DNA of 64,000 bases from Rallus limicola (Eukaryota; Chordata; Aves; Gruiformes; Rallidae), in contig JAKCOZ010000216.1 in NCBI GenBank assembly GCA_022605955.1, positions 186,001-250,000 of the forward strand, in the 5' to 3' direction. Position numbers and translations under genes: made by a program. The notes under the pieces were generated by a model. That model worked only from the letters and a program-made list of their open reading frames with translations, ran no database searches and was not told the origin of the DNA. Of the stretch, positions 12,139 to 24,403 are shown in pieces (the stretch's first letter is position 1; every line of letters starts with the position of its first letter).

Positions 12139-15084
12139 CCCGAGCAGACCCTGTCACTTTGGCTCTCAGCCTTTTCCTTTGCCTGGAAAGAGGGAACATG
12201 CCTGGAACCTCCTACGGTGCTTTTCTCGGCCCTAGCAGACTGCAGTTCAAAACATGCTAAACGTCCAGCAATAACTCCCAAAGTAAAGAAGCTAGGCCTG
12301 AAAGGCATAGCTTGTCTGAAACCTCCTAACAGGACACCCGAGCAGCACCTGTCACTTTGGCTCTCAGCCTTTTCCTTTGCCTGGAAAGAGGGAACATGCC
12401 TGGAACCTCCTACGGTGCTTTTCTCGGCCCTAGCAGACTGCAGTTCAAAACATGCTAAACGTCCAGCAATAACTCCCAAAGTAAAGAAGCTAGGCCTGAA
12501 AGGCATAGCTTGTCTGAAACCTCCTAACAGGACACATGAGCAGCACCTGTCACTTTGGCTCTCAGCCTTTTCCTTTGCCTGGAAAGAGGGAACATGCCTG
12601 GAACCTCCTACGGTGCTTTTCTCGGCCCTAGCAGACTGCAGTTCAAAATATGCTAAACGTCCAGCAATAACTCCCAAAGTAAAGAAGCTAGGCCTGAAAG
12701 GCATAGCTTGTCTGAAACCTCCTAACAGGACACACGAGCAGACCCTGTCACTTTGGCTCTCAGCCTTTTCCTTTGCCTGGAAAGAGGGAACATGCCTGGA
12801 ACCTCCTACGGTGCTTTTCTCGGCCCTAGCAGACTGCAGTTCAAAACATGCTAAACGTCCAGCAATAACTCCCAAAGTAAAGAAGCTAGGCCTGAAAGGC
12901 ATAGCTTGTCTGAAACCTCCTAACAGGACACACAAGCAGACCCTGTCACTTTGGCTCTCAGCCTTTTCCTTTGCCTGGAAAGAGGGAACATGCCTGGAAC
13001 CTCCTACGGTGCTTTTCTCGGCCCTAGCAGACTGCAGTTCAAAACATGCTAAACGTCCAGCAATAACTCCCAAAGTAAAGAAGCTAGGCCTGAAAGGCAT
13101 AGCTTGTCTGAAACCTCCTAACAGGACACACGAGCAGCCCCTGTCACTTTGGCTCTCAGCCTTTTCCTTTGCCTGGAAAGAGGGAACATGCCTGGAACCT
13201 CCTACGGTGCTTTTCTCGGCCCTAGCAGACTGCAGTTCAAAACATGCTAAACGTCCAGCAATAACTCCCAAAGTAAAGAAGCTAGGCCTGAAAGGCATAG
13301 CTTGTCTGAAACCTCCTAACAGGACACACGAGCAGACCCTGTCACTTTGGCTCTCAGCCTTTTCCTTTGCCTGGAAAGAGGGAACATGCCTGGAACCTCC
13401 TACGGTGCTTTTCTCGGCCCTAGCAGACTGCAGTTCAAAACATGCTAAATGTCCAGCAATAACTCCCAAAGTAAAGAAGCTAGGCCTGAAAGGCATAGCT
13501 TGTCTGAAACCTCCTAAGAGGACACACGAGCAGACCCTGTCACTTTGGCTCTCAGCCTTTTCCTTTGCCTGGAAAGAGGGAACATGCCTGGAACCTCCTA
13601 CGGTGCTTTTCTCGGCCCTAGCAGACTGCAGTTCAAAACATGCTAAACGTCCAGCAATAACTCCCAAAGTAAAGAAGCTAGGCCTGAAAGGCATAGCTTG
13701 TCTGAAACCTCCTAACAGGACACACGAGCAGACCCTGTCACTTTGGCTCTCAGCCTTTTCCTTTGCCTGGAAAGAGGGAACATGCCTGGAACCTCCTACG
13801 GTGCTTTTCTCGGCCCTAGCAGACTGCAGTTCAAAACATGCTAAACGTCCAGCAATAACTCCCAAAGTAAAGAAGCTAGGCCTGAAAGACATAGCTTGTC
13901 TGAAACCTCCTAACAGGACACACGAGCAGACCCTGTCACTTTGGCTCTCAGCCTTTTCCTTTGCCTGGAAAGAGGGAACATGCCTGGAACCTCCTACAGT
14001 GCTTTTCTCGGCCCTAGCAGACTGCAGTTCAAAACATGCTAAACGTCCAGCAATAACCCCTAAAGTAAAGAAGCTAGGCCTGAAAGGCATAGCTTGTCTG
14101 AAACCTCCTAACAGGACACACGAGCAGCCCCTGTCACTTTGGCTCTCAGCCTTTTCCTTTGCCTGGAAAGAGGGAACATGCCTGGAACCTCCTACGGTGC
14201 TTTTCTCGGCCCTAGCAGACTGCAGTTCAAAACATGCTAAATGTCCAGCAATAACTCCCAAAGTAAAGAAGCTAGGCCTGAAAGGCATAGCTTGTCTGAA
14301 ACCTCCTAACAGGACACACGAGCAGACCCTGTCACTTTGGCTCTCAGCCTTTTCCTTTGCCTGGAAAGAGGGAACATGCCTGGAACCTCCTACGGTGCTT
14401 TTCTCGGCCCTAGCAGACTGCAGTTCAAAACATGCTAAACGTCCAGCAATAACTCCCAAAGTAAAGAAGCTAGGCCTGAAAGGCATAGCTTGTCTGAAAC
14501 CTCCTAACAGGACACACGAGCAGACCCTGTCACTTTGGCTCTCAGCCTTTTCCTTTGCCTGGAAAGAGGGAACATGCCTGGAACCTCCTACGGTGCTTTT
14601 CTCGGCCCTAGCAGACTGCAGTTCAAAACATGCTAAACGTCCAGCAATAACTCCCAAAGTATAGAAGCTAGGCCTGAAAGGCATAGCTTGTCTGAAACCT
14701 CCTAACAGGACACACGAGCAGACCCTGTCACTTTGGCTCTCAGCCTTTTCCTTTGCCTGGAAAGAGGGAACATTCCTGGAACCTCCTACGGTGCTTTTCT
14801 CGGCCCTAGCAGACTGCAGTTCAAAACATGCTAAACGTCCAGCAATAACTCCCAAAGTAAAGAAGCTAGGCCTGAAAGGCATAGCTTGTCTGAAACCTCC
14901 TAACAGGACACACGAGCAGACCCTGTCACTTTGGCTCTCAGCCTTTTCCTTTGCCTGGAAAGAGGGAACATGCCTGGAACCTCCTCCGGTGCTTTTCTCG
15001 GCCCTAGCAGACTGCAGTTCAAAACATGCTAAACGTCCAGCAATAACTCCCAAAGTAAAGAAGCTAGGCCTGAAAGGCATAGCT

Positions 15085-15678
15085 TGTCTGAAACCTCCTA
15101 ACAGGACACACGAGCAGCCCCGGTCACTTTGGCTCTCAGCCTTTTCCTTTGCCTGGAAAGAGGGAACATGCCTGGAACCTCCTACGGTGCTTTTCTCGGC
15201 CCTAGCAGACTGCAGTTCAAAACATGCTAAACGTCCAGCAATAACTCCCAAAGTAAAGAAGCTAGGCCTGAAAGGCATAGCTTGTCTGAAACCTCCTAAC
15301 AGGACACACGAGCAGCCCCGGTCACTTTGGCTCTCAGCCTTTTCCTTTGCCTGGAAAGAGGGAACATGCCTGGAACCTCCTACGGTGCTTTTCTCGGCCC
15401 TAGCAGACTGCAGTTCAAAACATGCTAAACGTCCAGCAATAACTCCCAAAGTAAAGAAGCTAGGCCTGAAAGGCATAGCTTGTCTGAAACCTCCTAACAG
15501 GACACACGAGCAGCCCCGGTCACTTTGGCTCTCAGCCTTTTCCTTTGCCTGGAAAGAGGGAACATGCCTGGAACCTCCTACGGTGCTTTTCTCGGCCCTA
15601 GCAGACTGCAGTTCAAAACATGCTAAACGTCCAGCAATAACTCCCAAAGTAAAGAAGCTAGGCCTGAAAGGCATAGCT
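15085..15678 (+). repeat. Three consecutive units with a private variant
   Basis: Units at 15085, 15283 and 15481 all read CAGCCCCGGTCAC where relatives have CAGCCCCTGTCAC (the changed base is at 15,122, 15,320 and 15,518). I saw this change nowhere else in the window. The simplest reading is a very recent local amplification of one unit to three. Confidence 0.85.
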
Positions 15679-18600
15679 TGTCTGAAACCTCCTAACAGGA
15701 CACCCGAGCAGACCCTGTCACTTTGGCTCTCAGCCTTTTCCTTTGCCTGGAAAGAGGGAACATGCCTGGAACCTCCTACGGTGCTTTTCTCGGCCCTAGC
15801 AGACTGCAGTTCAAAACATGCTAAACGTCCAGCAATAACTCCCAAAGTAAAGAAGCTAGGCCTGAAAGGCATAGCTTGTCTGAAACCTCCTAACAGGACA
15901 CACGAGCAGACCCTGTCACTTTGGCTCTCAGCCTTTTCCTTTGCCTGGAAAGAGGGAACATGCCTGGAACCTCCTACGGTGCTTTTCTCGGCCCTAGCAG
16001 ACTGCAGTTCAAAACATGCTAAACGTCCAGCAATAACTCCCAAAGTAAAGAAGCTAGGCCTGAAAGGCATAGCTTGTCTGAAACCTCCTAACAGGACACA
16101 CAAGCAGACCCTGTCACTTTGGCTCTCAGCCTTTTCCTTTGCCTGGAAAGAGGGAACATGCCTGGAACCTCCTACGGTGCTTTTCTCGGCCCTAGCAGAC
16201 TGCAGTTCAAAACATGCTAAATGTCCAGCAATAACTCCCAAAGTAAAGAAGCTAGGCCTGAAAGGCATAGCTTGTCTGAAACCTCCTAACAGGACACACA
16301 AGCAGACCCTGTCACTTTGGCTCTCAGCCTTTTCCTTTGCCTGGAAAGAGGGAACATGCCTGGAACCTCCTACGGTGCTTTTCTCGGCCCTAGCAGACTG
16401 CAGTTCAAAACATGCTAAACGTCCAGCAATAACTCCCAAAGTAAAGAAGCTAGGCCTGAAAGGCATAGCTTGTCTGAAACCTCCTAACAGGACACACGAG
16501 CAGCCCCTGTCACTTTGGCTCTCAGCCTTTTCCTTTGCCTGGAAAGAGGGAACATGCCTGGAACCTCCTACGGTGCTTTTCTCGGCCCTAGCAGACTGCA
16601 GTTCAAAACATGCTAAACGTCCAGCAATAACTCCCAAAGTATAGAAGCTAGGCCTGAAAGGCATAGCTTGTCTGAAACCTCCTAAAAGGACACACGAGCA
16701 GACCCTGTCACTTTGGCTCTCAGCCTTTTCCTTTGCCTGGAAAGAGGGAACATGCCTGGAACCTCCTACGGTGCTTTTCTCGGCCCTAGCAGACTGCAGT
16801 TCAAAACATGCTAAACGTCCAGCAATAACTCCCAAAGTAAAGAAGCTAGGCCTGAAAGGCATAGCTTGTCTGAAACCTCCTAACAGGACACACGAGCAGC
16901 CCCTGTCACTTTGGCTCTCAGCCTTTTCCTTTTCCTGGAAAGAGGGAACATGCCTGGAACCTCCTACGGTGCTTTTCTCGGCCCTAGCAGACTGCAGTTC
17001 AAAACATGCTAAACGTCCAGCAATAACTCCCAAAGTAAAGAAGCTAGGCCTGAAAGGCATAGCTTGTCTGAAACCTCCTAACAGGACACACGAGCAGACC
17101 CTGTCGCTTTGGCTCTCAGCCTTTTCCTTTGCCTGGAAAGAGGGAACATGCCTGGAACCTCCTACGGTGCTTTTCTCGGCCCTAGCAGACTGCAGTTCAA
17201 AACATGCTAAACGTCCAGCAATAACTCCCAAAGTAAAGAAGCTAGGCCTGAAAGGCATAGCTTGTCTGAAACCTCCTAACAGGACACACGAGCAGCCCCT
17301 GTCGCTTTGGCTCTCAGCCTTTTCCTTTGCCTGGAAAGAGGGAACATGCCTGGAACCTCCTACGGTGCTTTTCTCGGCCCTAGCAGACTGCAGTTCAAAA
17401 CATGCTAAACGTCCAGCAATAACTCCCAAAGTAAAGAAGCTAGGCCTGAAAGGCATAGCTTGTCTGAAACCTCCTAACAGGACACACGAGCAGCCCCTGT
17501 CACTTTGGCTCTCAGCCTTTTCCTTTGCCTGGAAAGAGGGAACATGCCTGGAACCTCCTACGGTGCTTTTCTCGGCCCTAGCAGACTGCAGTTCAAAACA
17601 TGCTAAACGTCCAGCAATAACTCCCAAAGTAAAGAAGCTAGGCCTGAAAGGCATAGCTTGTCTGAAACCTCCTAACAGGACACACGAGCAGCCCCTGTCA
17701 CTTTGGCTCTCAGCCTTTTCCTTTGCCTGGAAAGAGGGAACATGCCTGGAACCTCCTACGGTGCTTTTCTCGGCCCTAGCAGACTGCAGTTCAAAACATG
17801 CTAAACGTCCAGCAATAACTCCCAAAGTAAAGAAGCTAGGCCTGAAAGGCATAGCTTGTCTGAAACCTCCTAACAGGACACACGAGCAGCCCCTGTCACT
17901 TTGGCTCTCAGCCTTTTCCTTTGCCTGGAAAGAGGGAACATGCCTGGAACCTCCTACGGTGCTTTTCTCGGCCCTAGCAGACTGCAGTTCAAAACATGCT
18001 AAACGTCCAGCAATAACTCCCAAAGTAAAGAAGCTAGGCCTGAAAGGCATAGCTTGTCTGAAACCTCCTAACAGGACACACAAGCAGACCCTGTCACTTT
18101 GGCTCTCAGCCTTTTCCTTTGCCTGGAAAAAGGGAACATGCCTGGAACCTCCTACGGTGCTTTTCTCGGCCCTAGCAGACTGCAGCTCAAAACATGCTAA
18201 ACGTCCAGCAATAACTCCCAAAGTAAAGAAGCTAGGCCTGAAAGGCATAGCTTGTCTGAAACCTCCTAACAGGACACACGAGCAGACCCTGTCACTTTGG
18301 CTCTCAGCCTTTTCCTTTGCCTGGAAAGAGGGAACATGCCTGGAACCTCCTCCGGTGCTTTTCTCGGCCCTAGCAGACTGCAGTTCAAAACATGCTAAAC
18401 GTCCAGCAATAACTCCCAAAGTAAAGAAGCTAGGCCTGAAAGGCATAGCTTGTCTGAAACCTCCTAACAGGACACATGAGCAGCACCTGTCACTTTGGCT
18501 CTCAGCCTTTTCCTTTGCCTGGAAAGAGGGAACATGCCTGGAACCTCCTACGATGCTTTTCTCGGCCCTAGCAGACTGCAGTTCAAAACATGCTAAACGT

Positions 18601-19242
18601 CCAGCAATAACTCCCAAAGTAAAGAAGCTAGGCCTGAAAGGCATAGCTTGTCTGAAACCTCCTAACAGGACACACGAGCAGACCCTGTCACTTTGGCTCT
18701 CAGCCTTTTCCTTTGCCTGGAAAGAGGGAACATGCCTGGAACCTCCTACGGTGCTTTTCTCGGCCCTAGCAGACTGCAGTTCAAAACATGCTAAACGTCC
18801 AGCAATAACTCCCAAAGTAAAGAAGCTAGGCCTGAAAGGCATAGCTTGTCTGAAACCTCCTAACAGGACACACGAGCAGACCCTGTCACTTTGGCTCTCA
18901 GCCTTTTCCTTTGCCTGGAAAGAGGGAACATGCCTGGAACCTCCTACGGTGCTTTTCTCGGCCCTATCAGACTGCAGTTCAAAACATGCTAAACGTCCAG
19001 CAATAACTCCCAAAGTAAAGAAGCTAGGCCTGAAAGGCATAGCTTGTCTGAAACCTCCTAACAGGACACATGAGCAGCATCTGTCACTTTGGCTCTCAGC
19101 CTTTTCCTTTGCCTGGAAAGAGGGAACATGCCTGGAACCTCCTACGGTGCTTTTCTCGGCCCTAGCAGACTGCAGTTCAAAACATGCTAAACGTCCAGCA
19201 ATAACTCCCAAAGTAAAGAAGCTAGGCATGAAAGGCATAGCT

Positions 19243-19314
19243 TGTCCTGTTAGGAACGTTTCAGACAAGCTAGGCCTGAAAGGCATAGCTTGTCTGAAAC
19301 CTCCTAACAGGACA
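19243..19314. repeat. Palindromic junction J6 (left arm altered)
   Basis: Left arm 19243-19271, spacer 19272-19286, right arm 19287-19314. The left arm has GGAACGTTTC where the others have GGAGGTTTC, a substitution plus one inserted base at about 19,255-19,258, so this insertion is 48 bp. It lies 36 units after J5. The upstream unit carries AGGCATG. Confidence 0.93.
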
Positions 19315-20463
19315 CCCGAGCAGACCCTATCACTTTGGCTCTCAGCCTTTTCCTTTGCCTGGAAAGAGGGAACATGCCTGGAACCTCCTACGGTGCTTTT
19401 CTCGGCCCTAGCAGACTGCAGTTCAAAACATGCTAAACGTCCAGCAATAACTCCCAAAGTAAAGAAGCTAGGCCTGAAAGGCATAGCTTGTCTGAAACCT
19501 CCAAACAGGACACCCGAGCAGACCCTGTCACTTTGGCTCTCAGCCTTTTCCTTTGCCTGGAAAGAGGGAACATGCCTGGAACCTCCTACGGTGCTTTTCT
19601 CGGCCCTAGCAGACTGCAGTTCAAAACATGCTAAACGTCCAGCAATAACTCCCAAAGTAAAGAAGCCAGGCATGAAAGGCATAGCTTGTCTGAAACCTCC
19701 TAACAGGACACACGAGCAGACCCTGTCACTTTGGCTCTCAGCCTTTTCCTTTGCCTGGAAAGAGGGAACATGCCTGGAACCTCCTACGGTGCTTTTCTCG
19801 GCCCTAGCAGACTGCAGTTCAAAACATGCTAAACGTCCAGCAATAACTCCCAAAGTAAAGAAGCTAGGCCTGAAAGGCATAGCTTGTCTGAAACCTCCTA
19901 ACAGGACACACGAGCAGCCCCTGTCACTTTGGCTCTCAGCCTTTTCCTTTGCCTGGAAAGAGGGAACATGCCTGGAACCTCCTACGGTGCTTTTCTCGGC
20001 CCTAGCAGACTGCAGTTCAAAACATGCTAAACGTCCAGCAATAACTCCCAAAGTAAAGAAGCTAGGCCTGAAAGGCATAGCTTGTCTGAAACCTCCTAAC
20101 AGGACACAGGAGCAGCCCCTGTCACTTTGGCTCTCAGCCTTTTCCTTTGCCTGGAAAGAGGGAACATGCCTGGAACCTCCTACGGTGCTTTTCTCGGCCC
20201 TAGCAGACTGCAGTTCAAAACATGCTAAATGTCCAGCAATAACTCCCAAAGTAAAGAAGCTAGGCCTGAAAGGCATAGCTTGTCTGAAACCTCCTAACAG
20301 GACACACGAGCAGACCCTGTCACTTTGGCTCTCAGCCTTTTCCTTTGCCTGGAAAGAGGGAACATGCCTGGAACCTCCTACGGTGCTTTTCTCGGCCCTA
20401 GCAGACTGCAGTTCAAAACATGCTAAACGTCCAGCAATAACTCCCAAAGTAAAGAAGCTAGGC
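19287..20463 (+). repeat. Six-unit segment, copy 1 (after J6)
   Basis: This segment shares a run of rare variants with 21,163-22,339 at a fixed offset of 1,876 bp (9 units plus two junction insertions). The shared variants are CCCTATCAC at 19,325, CCAAACAGG at 19,501, an internal AGGCATG, CACAGGAG at 20,105 and AAATGTCC at 20,227. Similarity ends at 20,464, where this copy goes to AGGCATG and junction J7. A private change here is AGCCAGG near 19,666. Confidence 0.85.
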
Positions 20464-20478
20464 ATGAAAGGCATAGCT

Positions 20479-20549
20479 TGTCCTGTTAGGAGGTTTCAGA
20501 CAAGCTAGGCCTGAAAGGCATAGCTTGTCTGAAACCTCCTAACAGGACA
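20479..20549. repeat. Palindromic junction J7
   Basis: Left arm 20479-20506, spacer 20507-20521, right arm 20522-20549, with no arm mismatch seen. It lies 6 units after J6. The upstream unit carries AGGCATG. Confidence 0.95.
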
Positions 20550-21119
20550 CCCGAGCAGACCCTGTCACTTTGGCTCTCAGCCTTTTCCTTTGCCTGGAAA
20601 GAGGGAACATGCCTGGAACCTCCTACGGTGCTTTTCTCGGCCCTAGCAGACTGCAGTTCAAAACATGCTAAACGTCCAGCAATAACTCCCAAAGTAAAGA
20701 AGCTAGGCCTGAAAGGCATAGCTTGTCTGAAACCTCCTAACAGGACACACGAGCAGCCCCTGTCACTTTGGCTCTCAGCCTTTTCCTTTGCCTGGAAAGA
20801 GGGAACATGCCTGGAACCTCCTACGGTGCTTTTCTCGGCCCTAGCAGACTGCAGTTCAAAACATGCTAAACGTCCAGCAATAACTCCCAAAGTAAAGAAG
20901 CTAGGCCTGAAAGGCATAGCTTGTCTGAAACCTCCTAACAGGACACATGAGCACCACCTGTCACTTTGGCTCTCAGCCTTTTCCTTTGCCTGGAAAGAGG
21001 GAACATGCCTGGAACCTCCTACGGTGCTTTTCTCGGCCCTAGCAGACTGCAGTTCAAAACATGCTAAACGTCCAGCAATAACTCCCAAAGTAAAGAAGCT
21101 AGGCATGAAAGGCATAGCT

Positions 21120-21190
21120 TGTCCTGTTAGGAGGTTTCAGACAAGCTATGCCTTTCAGGCCTAGCTTGTCTGAAACCTCCTAACAGGACA
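21120..21190. repeat. Palindromic junction J8 with reversed spacer
   Basis: Left arm 21120-21147 and right arm 21163-21190 match the other junctions, but the spacer at 21148-21162 reads ATGCCTTTCAGGCCT. That is the exact reverse complement of the AGGCCTGAAAGGCAT spacer of the other junctions. The insertion is still 47 bp. The spacing from J7 is 3 units plus 47 bp, and the upstream unit carries AGGCATG. Confidence 0.96.
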
Positions 21191-22339
21191 CCCGAGCAGA
21201 CCCTATCACTTTGGCTCTCAGCCTTTTCCTTTGCCTGGAAAGAGGGAACATGCCTGGAACCTCCTACGGTGCTTTTCTCGGCCCTAGCAGACTGCAGTTC
21301 AAAACATGCTAAACGTCCAGCAATAACTCCCAAAGTAAAGAAGCTAGGCCTGAAAGGCATAGCTTGTCTGAAACCTCCAAACAGGACACCCGAGCAGACC
21401 CTGTCACTTTGGCTCTCAGCCTTTTCCTTTGCCTGGAAAGAGGGAACATGCCTGGAACCTCCTACGGTGCTTTTCTCGGCCCTAGCAGACTGCAGTTCAA
21501 AACATGCTAAACGTCCAGCAATAACTCCCAAAGTAAAGAAGCTAGGCATGAAAGGCATAGCTTGTCTGAAACCTCCTAACAGGACACACGAGCAGACCCT
21601 GTCACTTTGGCTCTCAGCCTTTTCCTTTGCCTGGAAAGAGGGAACATGCCTGGAACCTCCTACGGTGCTTTTCTCGGCCCTAGCAGACTGCAGTTCAAAA
21701 CATGCTAAACGTCCAGCAATAACTCCCAAAGTAAAGAAGCTAGGCCTGAAAGGCATAGCTTGTCTGAAACCTCCTAACAGGACACACGAGCAGCCCCTGT
21801 CACTTTGGCTCTCAGCCTTTTCCTTTGCCTGGAAAGAGGGAACATGCCTGGAACCTCCTACGGTGCTTTTCTCTGCCCTAGCAGACTGCAGTTCAAAACA
21901 TGCTAAACGTCCAGCAATAACTCCCAAAGTAAAGAAGCTAGGCCTGAAAGGCATAGCTTGTCTGAAACCTCCTAACAGGACACAGGAGCAGCCCCTGTCA
22001 CTTTGGCTCTCAGCCTTTTCCTTTGCCTGGAAAGAGGGAACATACCTGGAACCTCCTACGGTGCTTTTCTCGGCCCTAGCAGACTGCAGTTCAAAACATG
22101 CTAAATGTCCAGCAATAACTCCCAAAGTAAAGAAGCTAGGCCTGAAAGGCATAGCTTGTCTGAAACCTCCTAACAGGACACACGAGCAGACCCTGTCACT
22201 TTGGCTCTCAGCCTTTTCCTTTGCCTGGAAAGAGGGAACATGCCTGGAACCTCCTACGGTGCTTTTCTCGGCCCTAGCAGACTGCAGTTCAAAACATGCT
22301 AAACGTCCAGCAATAACTCCCAAAGTAAAGAAGCTAGGC
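21163..22339 (+). repeat. Six-unit segment, copy 2 (after J8)
   Basis: This is the second copy of 19,287-20,463. It starts at J8, whose spacer is reversed relative to J6. Private changes are CTCTGCCC near 21,874 and CATACCTGG near 22,044. Copy 2 continues into ordinary units at 22,340 rather than into a junction. Both copies begin at a palindromic junction, so the junction was inside the duplicated stretch or served as its edge. Confidence 0.85.
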
Positions 22340-22514
22340 CTGAAAGGCATAGCTTGTCTGAAACCTCCTAACAGGACACACGAGCAGCCCCTGTCACTTT
22401 GGCTCTCAGCCTTTTCCTTTGCCTGGAAAGAGGGAACATGCCTGGAACCTCCTACGGTGCTTTTCTCGGCCCTAGCAGACTGCAGTTCAAAACATGCTAA
22501 ACGTCCAGCAATAA

Positions 22515-22524
22515 CTCCCAAGTA
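22515..22524 (+). other. One-base deletion (CCCAAGT for CCCAAAGT)
   Basis: One A is lost from the A run. The same deletion recurs four units later near 23,311 (distance 791 bp), so the two are probably copies of one event. Confidence 0.9.
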
Positions 22525-23305
22525 AAGAAGCTAGGCCTGAAAGGCATAGCTTGTCTGAAACCTCCTAACAGGACACACGAGCAGCCCCTGTCACTTTGGC
22601 TCTCAGCCTTTTCCTTTGCCTGGAAAGAGGGAACATGCCTGGAACCTCCTACGGTGCTTTTCTCGGCCCTAGCAGACTGCAGTTCAAAACATGCTAAACG
22701 TCCAGCAATAACTCCCAAAGTAAAGAAGCTAGGCCTGAAAGGCATAGCTTGTCTGAAACCTCCTAACAGGACACACGAGCAGACCCTGTCACTTTGGCTC
22801 TCAGCCTTTTCCTTTGCCTGGAAAGAGGGAACATGCCTGGAACCTCCTACGGTGCTTTTCTCGGCCCTAGCAGACTGCAGTTCAAAACATGCTAAACGTC
22901 CAGCAATAACTCCCAAAGTAAAGAAGCTAGGCCTGAAAGGCATAGCTTGTCTGAAACCTCCTAACAGGACACACGAGCAGACCCTGTCACTTTGGCTCTC
23001 AGCCTTTTCCTTTGCCTGGAAAGAGGGAACATGCCTGGAACCTCCTACGGTGCTTTTCTCGGCCCTAGCAGACTGCAGTTCAAAACATGCTAAACGTCCA
23101 GCAATAACTCCCAAAGTAAAGAAGCTAGGCCTGAAAGGCATAGCTTGTCTGAAACCTCCTAACAGGACACCCGAGCAGACCCTGTCACTTTGGCTCTCAG
23201 CCTTTGACTTTGCCTGGAAAGAGGGAACATGCCTGGAACCTCCTACGGTGCTTTTCTCGGCCCTAGCAGACTGCAGTTCAAAACATGCTAAACGTCCAGC
23301 AATAA

Positions 23306-23315
23306 CTCCCAAGTA
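23306..23315 (+). other. One-base deletion (CCCAAGT for CCCAAAGT)
   Basis: This is the same lesion as near 22,520, four units downstream. It supports a four-unit duplication in this stretch. Confidence 0.9.
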
Positions 23316-24332
23316 AAGAAGCTAGGCCTGAAAGGCATAGCTTGTCTGAAACCTCCTAACAGGACACACGAGCAGACCCTGTCACTTTGGCTCTCAGCCT
23401 TTTCCTTTGCCTGGAAAGAGGGAACATGCCTGGAACCTCCTACGGTGCTTTTCTCGGCCCTAGCAGACTGCAGTTCAAAACATGCTAAACGTCCAGCAAT
23501 AACTCCCAAAGTAAAGAAGCTAGGCATGAAAGGCATAGCTTGTCTGAAACCTCCTAACAGGACACACGAGCAGACCCTGTCACTTTGGCTCTCAGCCTTT
23601 TCCTTTGCCTGGAAAGAGGGAACATGCCTGGAACCTCCTACGGTGCTTTTCTCGGCCCTAGCAGACTGCAGTTCAAAACATGCTAAACGTCCAGCAATAA
23701 CTCCCAAAGTATAGAAGCTAGGCCTGAAAGGCATAGCTTGTCTGAAACCTCCTAACAGGACACACGAGCAGACCCTGTCACTTTGGCTCTCAGCCTTTTC
23801 CTTTGCCTGGAAAGAGGGAACATGCCTGGAACCTCCTACGGTGCTTTTCTCGGCCCTAGCAGACTGCAGTTCAAAACATGCTAAACGTCCAGCAATAACT
23901 CCCAAAGTAAAGAAGCTAGGCCTGAAAGGCATAGCTTGTCTGAAACCTCCTAACAGGACACACGAGCAGCCCCTGTCACTTTGGCTCTCAGCCTTTTCCT
24001 TTGCCTGGAAAGAGGGAACATGCCTGGAACCTCCTACGGTGCTTTTCTCGGCCCTAGCAGACTGCAGTTCAAAACATGCTAAACGTCCAGCAATAACTCC
24101 CAAAGTAAAGAAGCTAGGCCTGAAAGGCATAGCTTGTCTGAAACCTCCTAACAGGACACACGAGCAGACCCTGTCACTTTGGCTCTCAGCCTTTTCCTTT
24201 GCCTGGAAAGAGGGAACATGCCTGGAACCTCCTACGGTGCTTTTCTCGGCCCTAGCAGACTGCAGTTCAAAACATGCTAAACGTCCAGCAATAACTCCCA
24301 AAGTAAAGAAGCTAGGCATGAAAGGCATAGCT

Positions 24333-24403
24333 TGTCCTGTTAGGAGGTTTCAGACAAGCTAGGCATGAAAGGCATAGCTTGTCTGAAACCTCCTAACAGG
24401 ACA
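24333..24403. repeat. Palindromic junction J9 (last in window)
   Basis: Left arm 24333-24360, spacer AGGCATGAAAGGCAT at 24361-24375 (one base different from the other forward spacers), right arm 24376-24403, with no arm mismatch seen. It lies 16 units after J8; the spacing is 2 bp short because of two one-base deletions. The remaining 39.6 kb of the window has no further junction. Confidence 0.94.

Noticed and set aside
21120..21190. Reversed spacer as a site-specific invertible switch with a dedicated recombinase
   Set aside because: No recombinase gene is present in the window, and general palindrome chemistry or template switching explains the 15-bp reversal. I keep the reversal itself as a finding.
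3763..24403. Palindromic junctions as transcription terminators or transposon ends
   Set aside because: The arms are ordinary satellite sequence in reverse. No T-run follows them, there is no target-site duplication, and no transposase-like sequence lies between them.
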